A stretch of 64,000 nucleotides of DNA from Dromiciops gliroides (GCF_019393635.1 NC_057864.1:84270882-84334881), one strand, 5' to 3'. Shown: positions 32,321 through 43,965, counted from the stretch's first letter. A program made the numbers and translations. The notes: a model not told the origin generated them from the sequence alone.

Positions 32321-33370
32321 CTTATCCAAGTTCTTTTATAGATGTTTTCTTGTTCCACAAATGCCCTGGGCTTATTCTATATGCCTATAAAAACCGTGAG
32401 AATCTTTAAGATTCCTTCTGCCATTCCAATGAGCATGAAGGGAAGGTTGGCATTTACTTTGGGGTAATGTTCTAAAGTATAATTCATGCCTGACCCTAAC
32501 AGGACACTCTCCAAGGAGAGGGTTTTATTATTGCCATTGCCACTTAAAGATTACGATTACACTTCTTTCAACCTTACTTACATCTCACCTGCTGTTTTAT
32601 ATACTGGCTGATAGACACATTCTGACAACATGAATGCATAAGAAAAAAGGATTTATTCTACTCAATGGAATGAATCCTTAAAAAAAAAATCCAGTATCAA
32701 CTGACTTATAAAAAAGGCTTGAGCTTCAGAATCTGAAAAATAAATAAATAATAGTGTTTGGCCTCTGAAAATCGCATTTGTCTTCAGAAGGCCATCCTTC
32801 CTCCCTACCCCCTACTGTCCAAAAAAAGGAGGGGGGGAAAAAACCCTGACACCATATGATCCATCCTGTTGAGCTCCATCAGTGTGTCATTCACATCTCA
32901 GCATGTTCCATTACATGGAGTGACTGACATAGTTTAATCAGATGTGTCAAATCTCACTCTACAAAGTTCTGTTCAGTAAAATAGAAAAAGGTTGTAAGTT
33001 CAGAAGAACATAATTAAGATCTCTACATCTTTCAGGAAAAATTAAGTCATTACATTTACAAAATGTCAAGTCTTCAAGAGATTTCTGTATTTCATTTACT
33101 TTTTTTTTCTGTCAAGGAAAAACATTTATTCTGAAGTTCATCATACCAGGCACGGGAGATGATATTTATTTGTGCTGTTGTTTTTTGTTTTTTTTTTTTA
33201 AGACAGCATTAGAAGATACTTTAGAAAATTGCTTATATGCAATTTGAAAGCAGGACTTTGTATTATTATTCTTTTCATTGTTCAAAAGTCTTAGTACAGT
33301 GTTGAATCTTTCATTTTTAGCTTATTTGATTTTGTCTGGAGGAAATTAGCCTAACTATTTTTACTCATGT
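32321..33370. other. Repeat-poor island
   Basis: About 1 kb without a recognisable transposon except homopolymer runs. 32760-33100 has ordinary base composition and no repeats, so it could hold conserved non-coding sequence. No open frame, splice-site pair or promoter is evident. Confidence 0.35.
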
Positions 33371-33374
33371 AGAT

Positions 33375-33545
33375 AACAAAAGGCAGAACAGTGCCATAGA
33401 ATAAAAGTTAAATTTGAAGTCAGAAGACTTGGGTTCAAATCTCTTAGTTCTGACACACTACCAGTGAACCATTGGAGAAATCCCTCAATTTCTCTGGGAC
33501 TGTTCAACTTCCTAATCTGCAAAATGAGAGTGTTGAATTAAATTT
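33375..33545 (+). repeat. MIR/THER1-type SINE
   Basis: Both parts are visible: tRNA-like 'gacttgggttcaaatctct' (B-box) and the core 'tccctcaatttctctgggac' plus 'cctaatctgcaaaatgagag'. It is longer than the other MIR copies here. Confidence 0.75.
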
Positions 33546-33876
33546 ATATTTATTTAAGACTTTAATCTCCTACCAATCTCATAGAAACCAGAATTCATAA
33601 ATTTAAGTGTTTTTCACCTGAAATCAAACATTTGCTGTTTGAAAAGATAAAAGAAAAGTTCTAAGTGATGAAAAACAATCTTTTAAAAGCTTTTTAAAAT
33701 GTTTTCCAAAAGCTTCTTCGACACTGAAATTTACTAAACATCATTTTCATCAGTTAAAGGCAAATGGTTCCTAAATAGATCTGTTAAAATATGCATCCCT
33801 AAAATAGAAGAAAATGCATTCAAAGAACCTTTAAAGGGCTTTTAGTTGAAGATTATTTAAAATAAAAACCGTTAGT

Positions 33877-33880
<4 letters not shown>

Positions 33881-33936
<56 letters not shown>
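33881..33936. repeat. (GT)n microsatellite
   Basis: About 28 GT units without interruption. Confidence 0.97.
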
Positions 33937-34229
33937 AGGAAATCTGTACTCATCCTACTAATGAATAAGTGACTAAGCCTTTTATGGTTTCATTTTCATG
34001 GTGGCAAAAATAATAGTTCTTTCCCAGTTGCTTTTTTTCCTAATGTTATAGCAATATATAGTTTCCTGATCATTCATCAATCAATAAAAATAAGCAGTAA
34101 AATATTGATTATTATGCATATATAACTATACTAATAAGCATTTAGCTCTCTGACATATTAGAGGATTATATTCAAGTATTACAGCTTTTTTTCCTCATAG
34201 GCAATATTAGACAGATTGTTTTGAAATAG

Positions 34230-34960
34230 GAATTGAATATAGAAAGGATGTCAGTGAATTATTTCTATCACTAAAAAGAGGAAGAAGTAATCAAAACTAT
34301 TTTTCTGGAACTGCTTTTCTTGAAAAAAGAAGAGGAACTTAGATGCTAAAGAAGAAACTATGGAAAATTTGAAAATAAGTGGCCATTCTGAGAATTATTA
34401 ATAGAGGATAGGAAAGCCAGAAGCAGAATCCTACATTTTGAGAAAGATGATTTCAAAGGCTTCAGAAATGTAGAATTCTATGCACTCTAGAGAGAAAGTC
34501 AGTCCAATGCCTTGACAGAAGTAAATTCTGAAGATGGAAAAAAGCAAACTATTCTACTAAGAGAGAATAAGGGTAATTTATCGAAAGAGATGAATGCAAA
34601 GGGAACTCATAGAGCAAGTTAAATTTTAAAGGCCATGTATGAAAGATGGGAAAAAGGCAAATATTACAAGATTAATATAAAAGAACAGCACGGATTTTTA
34701 AAATTTGGTTAAGAAACACTACCTTTGGCAATTGATAAGCCAAGCCTTTACTAGGGAAAGAATGATAAAAGAAAAGATAGAATCACTGCTCAGAGTATAT
34801 GGGATGATGACATTGAAAATCAGAGGAGAAGTTTTCTATTTTTTCTTTTTCTGTTGAGGAAACTGAACTCAGGTATGGTGACTTTGCCCTTAAAGTATCC
34901 TCCTCGAGTTAGTGAATTCTTCCTGTTTACCACAACTTAGGAAATACCTGGGCCATTCAT
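34230..34960 (+). repeat. Probable old interspersed repeat, unassigned
   Basis: Purine-rich, gene-free text with blocks such as 'agaaagtcagtccaatgcct', 'ctgaagatggaaaaaagcaa', 'attgataagccaagccttta' and 'gaaaatcagaggagaag'. These look familiar as a dispersed element, but I cannot name it and there is no internal duplication to prove it. Confidence 0.35.
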
Positions 34961-35095
34961 ACTCATTTCTCACCTGTGCCCTTTCCACGATCTCTGGATT
35001 GCCTATCTTCCCTTTCTCTACTGCCTTCAATATTCATTTTATGTTTTACCTTCCCCTACTAGACTTAAGATTTTTGAGGTTAAAAACTATTGAAG

Positions 35096-35235
35096 TGGGG
35101 CAGCTAGGTGGCACAGTGGATAGAGCACCATCCCTGGATTCAGGAGGACCTGAGTTCAAATCCAGCCTCAGACACTTAACACTTACTAGCTGTGAGACCC
35201 TGGGCAAGTCACTTAACCCCAATTGCCTCACCAAA

Positions 35236-35242
<7 letters not shown>
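35096..35242 (+). mobile_element. tRNA-derived SINE with TA-expanded tail
   Basis: Complete sense SINE. Its A tail passes into (AT)n at 35243-35269. ATTGAAG before it (35089-35095) is repeated after the TA tract, so the microsatellite grew inside the tail. Confidence 0.93.
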
Positions 35243-35266
<24 letters not shown>

Positions 35267-35319
35267 TATTGAAGGGTTTTGGTTGTTTTTTTTTTTTGCT
35301 TTCATTTACATTTACTAGG

Positions 35320-35370
35320 CCTTAGTAGAGTGCCTGGCATGAATTAAGTACTTGGTAAATCCTTTATCTA
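35320..35370 (+). repeat. L2 3' end scrap
   Basis: 'gtagagtgcctggcatgaat' and 'aagtacttggtaaatcc' fit the L2 terminus. Confidence 0.55.
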
Positions 35371-35876
35371 TTTTTCACCTACAAATTATGGATGATAAAT
35401 AACTTGATTTTCATCAAAGGGAAAAGAACAAATTGGTAAACAGTACATTTTTGTATTGACTTCAAAACCTGGCAAAAGTTCCTAACATATTGATAAAGTG
35501 ACAATTTGTAAGTTCTTTGAAAAGAACTAATGATGAAAAAGAACTAGCATGCATTTGTCAAGAAACAGTTCTGTCAGATTAACTTGCTATAGGGACTATG
35601 GGCCAGAACTCGAACTAGATCTCTTAAATCTATCATTAAGTAAAAACTTCACTGAAAGTTTTCAACTTTTTGGCTTAAATAGTTCCTGTGATCTCTGAAG
35701 AACACAGTGTTCAATACCCAGAGAACAAATTTAATACCACAAATAATATGGGAGGGACATACAAGGGAACAATATTTCCTCCAGAAGTGTCCAGAGCCTG
35801 ACCTTAATACCAAACCCTAATCTAGGAAGTAATGCCAGAAAAAATAAGTAACAATAACAACAAAGAAGAGTCTAAT

Positions 35877-35896
35877 GCACACACATGCACACACAT

Positions 35897-35939
<43 letters not shown>

Positions 35940-35945
35940 AACACA
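35877..35945. repeat. (CA)n microsatellite
   Basis: CACACATG units pass into about 20 CA units and AAACAAACA. Confidence 0.95.
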
Positions 35946-36839
35946 GACAAATAGCTATTATCATGCCAGAATTGCACAAGATAAAAATCCAAAAGAGGAA
36001 AGGAACTCCAAAGCACCTACAGAGAAAGCCTCAAATAAAATCAAAATTGGAGGGGGGGGATCAACTAGAATTTCTATTAAAAAATCAGACAAGAGTTATT
36101 CTTAAAAACATTAAAATTATATTGTAAATTAAAAGACTTGGGTAGAGAAAAGAATTGAAAGACATTTAGGAAGATAATTTAAAAATTAACATAAGGAGTA
36201 TAAAACCTTACCCAAGCAAGAAGTTCCTTGAATATGAGAATGGATAAAACAGAACTTAAAAACACTATGATAATGAAAGACTAAAACAAATTCAAGATGG
36301 AAAAAATATGGTATACCATTATCAAAAACAACTAACCTACAAAATAGATCAAAAAGAAATAATATAAAAAGGACCATTAGACTACCTTAAAGGCATGACC
36401 AAAAACCAAACAAATCTGGTTTATCATATTTCAAAGAATGAGGAATAATAACTTTCCATATTAATTATTAAGTGAAGAGTGAAATGTAAATAAAAGGAAT
36501 CCACCAATCCTTGCCTGAAAGGAATACCAAATTAAAACTGAAAAATGTCATAGCAAATATCCAGAGCTTCCAGTTAAAAAAATACTGCAAATAGTCATAA
36601 AGAAAATATTCTAGAAAAAGACCTAGCAATCATCATAACACAAGATTTAGAAATTACCACCTTAAAGAAGTGGAGGGCATGAAATTTCATATTCCATAAG
36701 GCAAGAGATATATAGACATATCAAAGAGTAAATTATCTAGGAAGACTGAGTATAATGCTATAAGGGTTGAATGGATCTTTAAAGAAATAGAGGATTTTAA
36801 AGCATTCCAAATGAAAAGACCACTGATGAATAGAAAATT

Positions 36840-36903
36840 TGACACACAAACACAGGATTCAAATAGAAACTTTGACACATAAACACAGGATTCAAATAGA
36901 AAA
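36840..36903 (+). repeat. 33-bp tandem duplication in L1 ORF1
   Basis: TTTGACACACAAACACAGG... is followed at once by TTTGACACATAAACACAGG..., each continuing ATTCAAATAGAAA. It duplicates the last part of ORF1 in this L1 copy. Confidence 0.9.
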
Positions 36904-37124
36904 AAAGACAACAAAATTAAATTCAAGTAAGCTATCAGAAGGTAACAAAGAGGGATGAAGCATTTGCATTCTAATGTGGAAGATAATACATGTCACCTCA
37001 GAAGCTTAACAATATCATCAGTTATATAGGGAGCTAAAACAATACAAATAATGTGTTACTAATTGGGTTGGGTTTTCATGATCTTAAAAGAATAAAGGAC
37101 AGGTATAAGAAAACCAATATTATT

Positions 37125-37310
37125 GCCTGTCTCTCATTTCAAAGAAGACAATTGACATCATGGTGTGATATCTTGACATGTATGTGAATTGGATTTAAGT
37201 GAGAGAGCTGCATAAATTCATTAACTTTACTCTCTCTTCCAGAGTCATTAAAGTCCAGTGGCAAGACAAAAGTCAAGACAACTGGTGGAAATCCTCTCTG
37301 GATACCCCAT
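37125..37310 (-). mobile_element. Long-tailed SINE, 3' part, antisense
   Basis: The complement has 'tcttgccactggacttta', 'gactctggaagagagagtaa', 'cacttaaatccaattcacat' and 'gatatcacaccatgatgtca', collinear with 9236-9370. The tRNA-like head is missing. It lies inside the old L1. Confidence 0.65.
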
Positions 37311-38760
37311 GCACTCCATATGAAAAGGAGTAGAAAAGGAGAAAAGGTAAAGGACTTTATTATCTGACATCACTGGGATATACAAGTAGAAGACCATACA
37401 AAAAAAATAGAAGTTAGGGAGCAGATTCTGAAACAGATCTCACCTTCATCTGCTCAGGTCAAAAGAGAGAATAGGGGAGCACACAAACATGTATACATAA
37501 GGAGATTGTTGTAGATATGCATTCAATTCAAAAGGGATCCAGTAGGGAATGGGGAGAGGGTAAGAGGAAGGATAGATTAGGAAAGTAATTAGCCATAAAC
37601 AAAACAAACTAAAATTAGATGGGAAATAATGAAGATTTTAAAAAGAAAAAAATTAAGGGTAACAACCTATAATTTGGTTTCTGTTTGAGGGGAAGAGAAG
37701 CAGTTCATGGGAGTAGAAAAAGATTTCATCAAGAATAGTTTCAGCATTCTTTTCTTTTAAAATCTTATTCACTGTAAGGAGGTTACAGAGAGAAAAGAGG
37801 AAAAATTTCAAGAATAAGATAGAGGGAAATACACAACAAATAATCATAACTGTGAATGTGAATGTAATTACCTTGTTGGTAAAAGGGAGCAGGAGAGCAG
37901 AAAGAATAAGAAAACATAATCCAATATTATATTGCTTATGAGAAACATACACATACATTTAAATTGACAATTAATATAATGGGCTGGAACAAAATATAGT
38001 ATTCTTTAGCTGAATTTTTTAAAGTGCATGTTACGGTCATAATGTGATATGAATCAAAAGCAAAAAAATGAAAGAGATTAAAAGGGAAACTATATTCTAT
38101 TGATAAGTGTCATAAACAATTAATTAATACTTAATTTTAATACATGGGAAAAATGAGAGCATATAAATGCATAAAGAAAACCTAAAGTTAGAGAGTAAAA
38201 CTCTAATAGTTGGGGATTATCAATATACATTTGCAAGCCAACACAAATCAAATAAAAATAAGAACATGCACAGCACTTGAATAAAATTTTAGAAAAGTTA
38301 TATATGATAGAGCTCTGACAATTATTAAATGGAAATAAAAGGAGCATAAATACTGTCAGCTACTCTAAAACCTTTCCAAGACTGTATTGCATTTTAGAGT
38401 ATAAAGCCTTATATTTAATGCATAATAGAAAAGATATTAAATGCATTCTTTGCTGAATATAAGGCAATTTTAAATATTCAAAAATTAACCTGAAACAGAC
38501 AAAATCATAAGATTCGGTAAATCACAAAACAAATTATAGAAACAATAGATGATTTTGTTAGAGATAATGATGACAATGAAAAAATATCCAAAATTTGGGG
38601 GATATAGACAAAGAAATCCTTAAAGGAAAGTTTATACTTTTAATTTCTTTCAACAACAAAAAAAGATGAATAACAGATCAGTGAAAGTGGCATATAATTA
38701 CATAAAACTAAAAAGGAAACAATAACAATTTTAACACAAAATTTAAACCATTTAAACACC

Positions 38761-39286
38761 AACATTTCTCCCCACCAAGATACTGTTTGTCCTTCCCAGT
38801 TATATTTCTCTTTACACTGAATTCAAGTATGCAAGTATATGTCAATTTGGAAAGACTTTAAAATTCTTCATAGAATTTTTCTCCTTGTTTTCTTCAATGT
38901 GTAGTAAAAATTATAGTTTTCGACTTTTTCTTTTTTTCTTTTTCTTTTTTTTTTGCAAATGCTTATGAACACTGTGATAAGAGGCTAAATATACCCAAAA
39001 AAGTCATTTCTTTTTCTTTTTATACAACCAATAAAACCAAATTGACTATCTCTGTCATTTACCTGTCCAACAGGAATTTTGAGCCATCTTTCTATTTACT
39101 TGCAAATTCCTTTTGTCTTTTGATCTTAGTGAGAGAAAGACAGATAATTATTTTATGATTGAGGTTCTTCAGTATTTTGTTCAAACTTCTGTCATCGGAA
39201 AATAATCTCACATTTCAAATGTCATTGGCTAAATTAATGGATATAGAAAGTCTAAAACTCATTCTTAACACTTTCTCCTTCATTTT
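38761..39286. other. AT-rich stretch, nothing recognised
   Basis: T-rich text without a recognised element or gene. Confidence 0.35.
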
Positions 39287-39290
39287 CTGT

Positions 39291-39746
39291 TGTAATGATT
39301 GGAATGACGCTACCTGCTGGAGAGCTACTGTAGGAAAGCTCCGTCATGAGGAGAAGCTGTCTGAGGGCAAGCCAAGCCGTCAGGTCCTTGGTGTCAGGAA
39401 GTGACTTTTGCTCCTACATGCTGTCAATCAAAGCTATCAGCCAATTAGCTTGGAGCTGTGGGGGGGGGGGGGGCGGCGGGGGACAGGACATTTCCAGTTT
39501 TCACAGGAGGCTTGTGGGATTGAGGAAGGAGTGGTTCGTGCTCTTTCATGAGGATTCTTGTGGAGAGTGGAGCTAAAATGTACTCTCCCTTTGATAGATG
39601 AATCTAGGCCTTTTTCTGTCTCTTCACCAAATTCTTATTCTGCTTAATAAATGCTTAAAAGTCTAACTCTTGCTAAAGCTTATAATTTATTGGCGACCAC
39701 TCATTAGATATTTTAGACAGACTAGCTAGAATTTTAACCCCTTACA
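39291..39746 (+). mobile_element. Solo LTR with 4-bp target duplication
   Basis: TGTAATGATT opens and CCTTACA closes a 456-base element. CTGT flanks both sides (39287-39290 and 39747-39750). It has a G-run region at about 39459-39483, CTTAATAAATGC as polyadenylation signal, then CTTGCTAAAGCTTATAATTT and CACTCATTAGAT. No viral interior is present, as after recombination between two LTRs of a provirus. A 4-bp duplication suits a gamma-type retrovirus. Related to the LTR at 28990. Confidence 0.8.
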
Positions 39747-39893
39747 CTGTCACTCTGCCATTTCAGTGTCAAAATAAAATAGAGGCCACAGAAGAATGAG
39801 GTTTACTATGCATTTTTATTTTTCCAATAGTTTGCTAAAGTCAAAGAATTCATAACCAAATGGCCAGTCCATTTGTAATAAGCTCTTTCAATC

Positions 39894-40030
39894 TTTTTTT
39901 TTTTTTTTTCGGTGGGGCAATGAGGGTTAAGTCACTTGCCCAAGGTCACACAGCCAGTAAGTGTCAAGTGTCTGAGGCTGGTTTTGAACTCAGGTCCTCC
40001 TATATCCAGAGCTGGTGCTAGCTGCCCCAA
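39894..40030 (-). mobile_element. tRNA-derived SINE with deletion
   Basis: Antisense SINE with poly(T). The A-box end jumps from 'gagctggtgc' to 'tagctgcccc', losing about 20 bases that include the A-box. Confidence 0.9.
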
Positions 40031-40059
40031 GTCCTTTCACATTTAGTTAAATGTAAACT

Positions 40060-40660
40060 CAAAAAGGAGACACAATATGTTCCTGGGACATGTGGGAACT
40101 TATTGTTATTTGGGGACCCTGCCTTTGGGCTGGGATTAAAAAGCCTTAGGCCCTCAGGGTTTTTCTCTGTGTAGGATGGGCTGGTGCCCCTCCCCCTCTG
40201 TTTCAGCTTCAGGTGGGGAGGGTGGGGGATGGTTTAAGTTGGGCTGGACAGCTGGGAAAAACCTCAGCTCCCTCTGCCCTGAGGGGATATACCCTGGAGA
40301 TCCCAGGGTAGCCCCAACAGTGTTCCTGGGCAGGGCCCATGGGGAGAGCCCAGGCACACAGCACGGGGCACGGGCCCCTCGAGCCCTGGGTGTGGTGTGC
40401 ATGGCTCACTCAAGCTCCCCCCACCTCCCCTGCCATGGAGCTTTCCAGCGAATTAGCTTGGCATGTGCAGGGGTACAGGGAGCCCAAGGTTTGAGGGGAG
40501 AGAAGGTTAATAAATAGAGTCGCTGGGAGGTTGGTGGGAGAAGAACCACTTGGGGCGGGGGGGTCATCATGACAGTACAGAATGGGGTGTTCCCTAAGGA
40601 AACAGTGGCTATAATAAAGAAAGGGGATTCACAACAGGATGGAGTAAGGGGCTTTTCAGG
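40060..40660 (+). other. GC-rich LTR-like block
   Basis: A strong rise in G+C against AT-rich surroundings. There is GGGATTAAAAAGCC near 40131 that could serve as a TATA-type element, and TTAATAAATAGAG near 40508 as a polyadenylation signal, the spacing of a long R region. CpG is rare, so it is not a CpG island. No terminal duplication is seen. Open frames of 82-113 codons on both strands follow from the high G+C. Confidence 0.4.
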
Positions 40661-41600
40661 GTTCACTACTGTGCAGAGAGGTAAATCAGATAGAAAGTGG
40701 AAATGCTAGAAGAAGGTCAGTTGGATTGGAGATGCATGAGGATGCTAAGTTCCAGGCGTGGCAAACAGGAAGCGGTGGTGGCAGTAGAGATAGTTAAAAG
40801 ATAAAGTGGAGAGTTTGTTGGCAGAAAAGCTGATAGCTTATATTTTACTTTTGTTATCCTTGATTCTACATTTAACTCTAAATTTATTCACCTAAATAAA
40901 TCCCATATTTGCTTTAGTTAAAAGAGGCATTTTAGTCCTTTTTTTTCTTAGTCTGAGAGGAAGTAGAGGAAGGAAATGCCCCTAACAGACTGGCTTAGGA
41001 AATTAAGAGCAGTCAGATAGCCAGATACTCAAAAGTCCACAGATTAAGGCCACCAGCTAGTTGGTTTAAATGTTTTGACATTTGAATGGCCACCCTGAAG
41101 GGACTTACAGCCCAATTATAATTTTTCTAAACTTATAATTTTTCATATAAGTCCAGTTATAAATTTTTCGGATTAAGTTAATTTTTTTTTAATAGACGAT
41201 ACTCGGGATCTTCCTAGGATGAAGAAACTTCCAAAGTTAATGTTCCACTGGCATAGCCTTTAAGAAGCCAAAGTCACTTTGACAGCATGACTAAGCATTG
41301 CAGTAGGACTTTGTATGATTGAAAGAAGAAACTTAATAGAGATAAATGTAGTTACATACTAGGTTAGGAAAAAAAAATAACTTCACATGGATGCTGAAGA
41401 TATGATTAGAAAGGAGTTGTATAAAAAAAGATTAACAATTTAACGTTATAGCCAAAAAGTGAATGTAATATGAGATTGCATTAGTAAAGAAAAACTTTCT
41501 ATAAGACAAGAGGTAACAATCTCATTGTAGTCTGCCCTAATAATATCTTACCTAGAACATGGTTTCTGAGTGCTTTGGTTTAAGATGATGGTCATCACCA
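40661..41600. other. Unassigned stretch
   Basis: No gene or element is recognised; AT content rises again after 40800. Confidence 0.35.
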
Positions 41601-41604
41601 TCAT

Positions 41605-41828
41605 AATTAATATAGAATTTATTATGTGCCAGGTACCATTAAGTGCTTTACAATCATCTCATTTAAACCTCACAATAACCCCAGGAGATAGGTGCTCATT
41701 TTCAGATAAGGAAACTGAGGCCAAAAAATGGTTAAGTGACTTCCCCAGGATCTCTCAGTGGCCTGAGGCTAGATCTGAACTCAGGTCTTTCTTATTCCAG
41801 GTCCAATGCTCATTTCGATTATGCCCCC
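41605..41828 (-). repeat. MIR/THER1-type SINE, antisense
   Basis: 'tattatgtgccaggtaccat', 'cctcacaataaccccaggag', 'gataaggaaactgaggcc' and B-box complement 'atctgaactcaggtc' give almost the full element. Confidence 0.8.
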
Positions 41829-42002
41829 TTCTCCCCTGATATCTCCATCAGTTGAAGGATCAGGGAATATTTAGGCCACAGAAGAGAAAACTGGAGGTGG
41901 GTATGTACATAATAATAATCAATATTTTTTATTTCAGTCCTAAGGGAGATTTCCATCGAAACATTAGCCTGCTGAGATAACAGATTATAAGTAGTAGTGC
42001 CA

Positions 42003-42194
42003 AGGGCAGCTAGGTGGCACAGTGGATAGAGCACTGACCCTGGAGTCAGGAGGACCTCAGTTCAAATCCAGCCTCAGAAACTTAACACTTACTACCTGTG
42101 TGACCATGGGAAAGTCACTGAACCCTCATTGCCCCACCACCCCCCAAAAAAGGGCAAGTTACTTAAACCCTATTGCCTCACCCCCCAAAAAAAA
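42003..42194 (+). mobile_element. tRNA-derived SINE with duplicated 3' end
   Basis: Sense SINE ending ...CATTGCCCCACCACCCCCC and A-run, then a second 3' end: GGGCAAGTTACTTAAACCCT, ATTGCCTCACCCCCC and A-run. ATAAGTAGTAGTGCC lies on both sides (41987-42001 and 42196-42210), so both ends are inside one insertion. Confidence 0.9.
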
Positions 42195-42241
42195 GATAAG
42201 TAGTAGTGCCTCTAGTATCTTCTACACTGGAGCTCCCTGAA

Positions 42242-42242
42242 G

Positions 42243-42306
<64 letters not shown>

Positions 42307-42318
42307 GATAGAGATAGA
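42242..42318. repeat. (GATA)n microsatellite
   Basis: About 16 TAGA units with GAGATA variants at the right end. Confidence 0.97.
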
Positions 42319-42324
42319 TGTATA

Positions 42325-42471
42325 ATTTGGGGAGGGGAGGGCAATAAGGGTTAAGTAACTTGCCCAGGGTAACACAGGTAGTAAGTGTCAAGTGTCTGAG
42401 GCCGGATTTGAACTCAGGTCCTCCTAAATCCAGGGTCTGTGGTTTATCCACTGTGCCACCTAGCTGCCCCC
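42325..42471 (-). mobile_element. tRNA-derived SINE
   Basis: Antisense SINE from GGGAGGGCAATAAGGG to CCACCTAGCTGCCCC. It abuts the GATA array. Confidence 0.9.
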
Positions 42472-42482
42472 AGCTTTACATC

Positions 42483-42822
42483 TTTTCACTGAAAGCATTT
42501 TCACTGGCTGTGCCCATGCCTGGAATTCTGTTCCTCTTTATTTCTTCTTCCTAGTTTCCTTGGCTTCCTTCATGTCTCCAAAGCTGACATTCTGTAAAAA
42601 GCCTTCCTCAGTACTCTTTAATCTTAGAGTTTTTCCATTGAAACTACCTTCAATTTACCCTGTATATCCTTGTCTGTACATAATTCTTTGACTATTAATC
42701 CCTCCATTTGACTGTGAAATTTTTGAGAGCAGGGTTTTACCTGGTTATGTTTATATCCCTAGCACTTGGCACAGTAACTAGCAAATAGTAGGTGTTTAAC
42801 AAATGCTAGTTGTCTGACTTCT
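42483..42822 (+). repeat. L2 3' region, nearly complete
   Basis: 'cccatgcctggaattctgtt', 'cttggcttccttcatgtctc', 'gtaaaaagccttcctcagta', 'gtctgtacataattctttga', 'agcacttggcacagtaacta' and 'aatagtaggtgtttaacaaa' are in family order. Confidence 0.85.
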
Positions 42823-42829
42823 ATTTCAA

Positions 42830-43945
42830 GTGCAGAGGTCCAGAGTAGGGATATTGATATTTTTGTTATTCTCATCTCATTTACCTTCAAAATAATGCCT
42901 CAAATATTTCCTCTGTTCCCAATAATATAATTTTGGAGAATAGGAAAGATGCCACCTTCTTATCTATCACTTAACACCCACAGCAACATCCATGATGCTA
43001 CACTGAAACTGGGAATTCATGATAGAACAGAATTGCAAATCTGCATGGTGTTAATCTCATGTTCTTTAATTACTTCATTGCTGAGTCAGTTAAAAATAGA
43101 TCACAAAGTAGTACAATACCTAGGAAATGATAAGAAGTCAACAAACCTATGGGGGTTAGATGGTTGTGAACAGGTTTCTTCATATACATCTTAATAATTC
43201 TTGCAATTATGTTTGCTACATTGTGAATGATTTGCAAATATCCAAGCAGAATATCAAACAAGATAGATGGCATTTATAGCTGAGAAAATGCTGAAACACA
43301 TAGACTGGTAGTCATTAAATGGTGATGCCTCTCATACACAATAAAAATGAAAAACATAATAAACCATGAGCTGAGTGAGATACATTATAAAGTGCCTCAT
43401 TTGTCTTCAGTGGGTATCACCTATGAATGACTTGCTTTTTAACTATGGTCAACCTGTCATAAGATGTGTCCTTGTCACATCTAAGCCTCAATTCTACAGC
43501 ACTCTTGGAATTATGACTCAATTCTTTATAATTGTGGTGAGAAACCCATTTTTCAAGATCAAGACTTGGTAGTTAAAAGGGGAAAGTTGTTACCCTGAGA
43601 ATTATTTCCCTCTAAATTCTGTGTCAGCATCAGTGTGCAATTGAATATTGCTGCCTCAGTTAAAGACCACAGAATTTGGAGAAGATAATGCTGTTAACCT
43701 CATCACAAAGTCCTTAGCAAAATAGTGACAACCTGAAAAGCAATAGCACTAGGAAAAAGGCTAATAAGTATAAATAATGGGAAAGACTTAAATGTGAGAC
43801 ACACTGTAGATCTAATATTCATTCCATGTCACTGGTGATAAATATTCTTTATTTGTTATTGTTTCCTTTTTCCCCCCAAATGATGCCACTTGCATTCTAG
43901 AATAGACTTCAGAAGTTACTTCTCTGGCTGCATTCAAGTCTTAGC
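42830..43945. other. Unassigned stretch
   Basis: No gene or element is recognised. Frames of 60-80 codons here show no domain. Confidence 0.35.
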
Positions 43946-43965
43946 AATTAAATTAATACTGTCCT

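Larger units (their letters stand above)
35640..38760 (+). mobile_element. Old L1 copy, ORF1 through start of RT region
   Basis: Landmarks are collinear with the better L1 at 44793-49440. For ORF1 there are 'ctacaaaatagatcaaaaag' with 'aggcatgaccaaaaa' near 36340-36410, 'aataaaaggaatccaccaat' near 36491 and 'agaaatagaggattttaaag' near 36783. For the ORF2 endonuclease there is 'aactgtgaatgtgaatgtaa' near 37848, and for later ORF2 'tagaaacaatagatgatttt' near 38538. It holds a CA microsatellite and an antisense SINE tail at 37125. It is too decayed for any open frame. Confidence 0.65.

Noticed and set aside
34912-35325. 137-codon plus-strand frame
   Set aside because: Its second half is a translated SINE and TA repeat; the first half has no recognisable feature.
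40154-40666. Frames of 66-113 codons on both strands in the GC-rich block
   Set aside because: High G+C makes stop codons rare; frames overlap on both strands and carry no domain.
42242-42318. CRISPR-like regular repeat
   Set aside because: A 4-base microsatellite without spacers in a mammalian genome.
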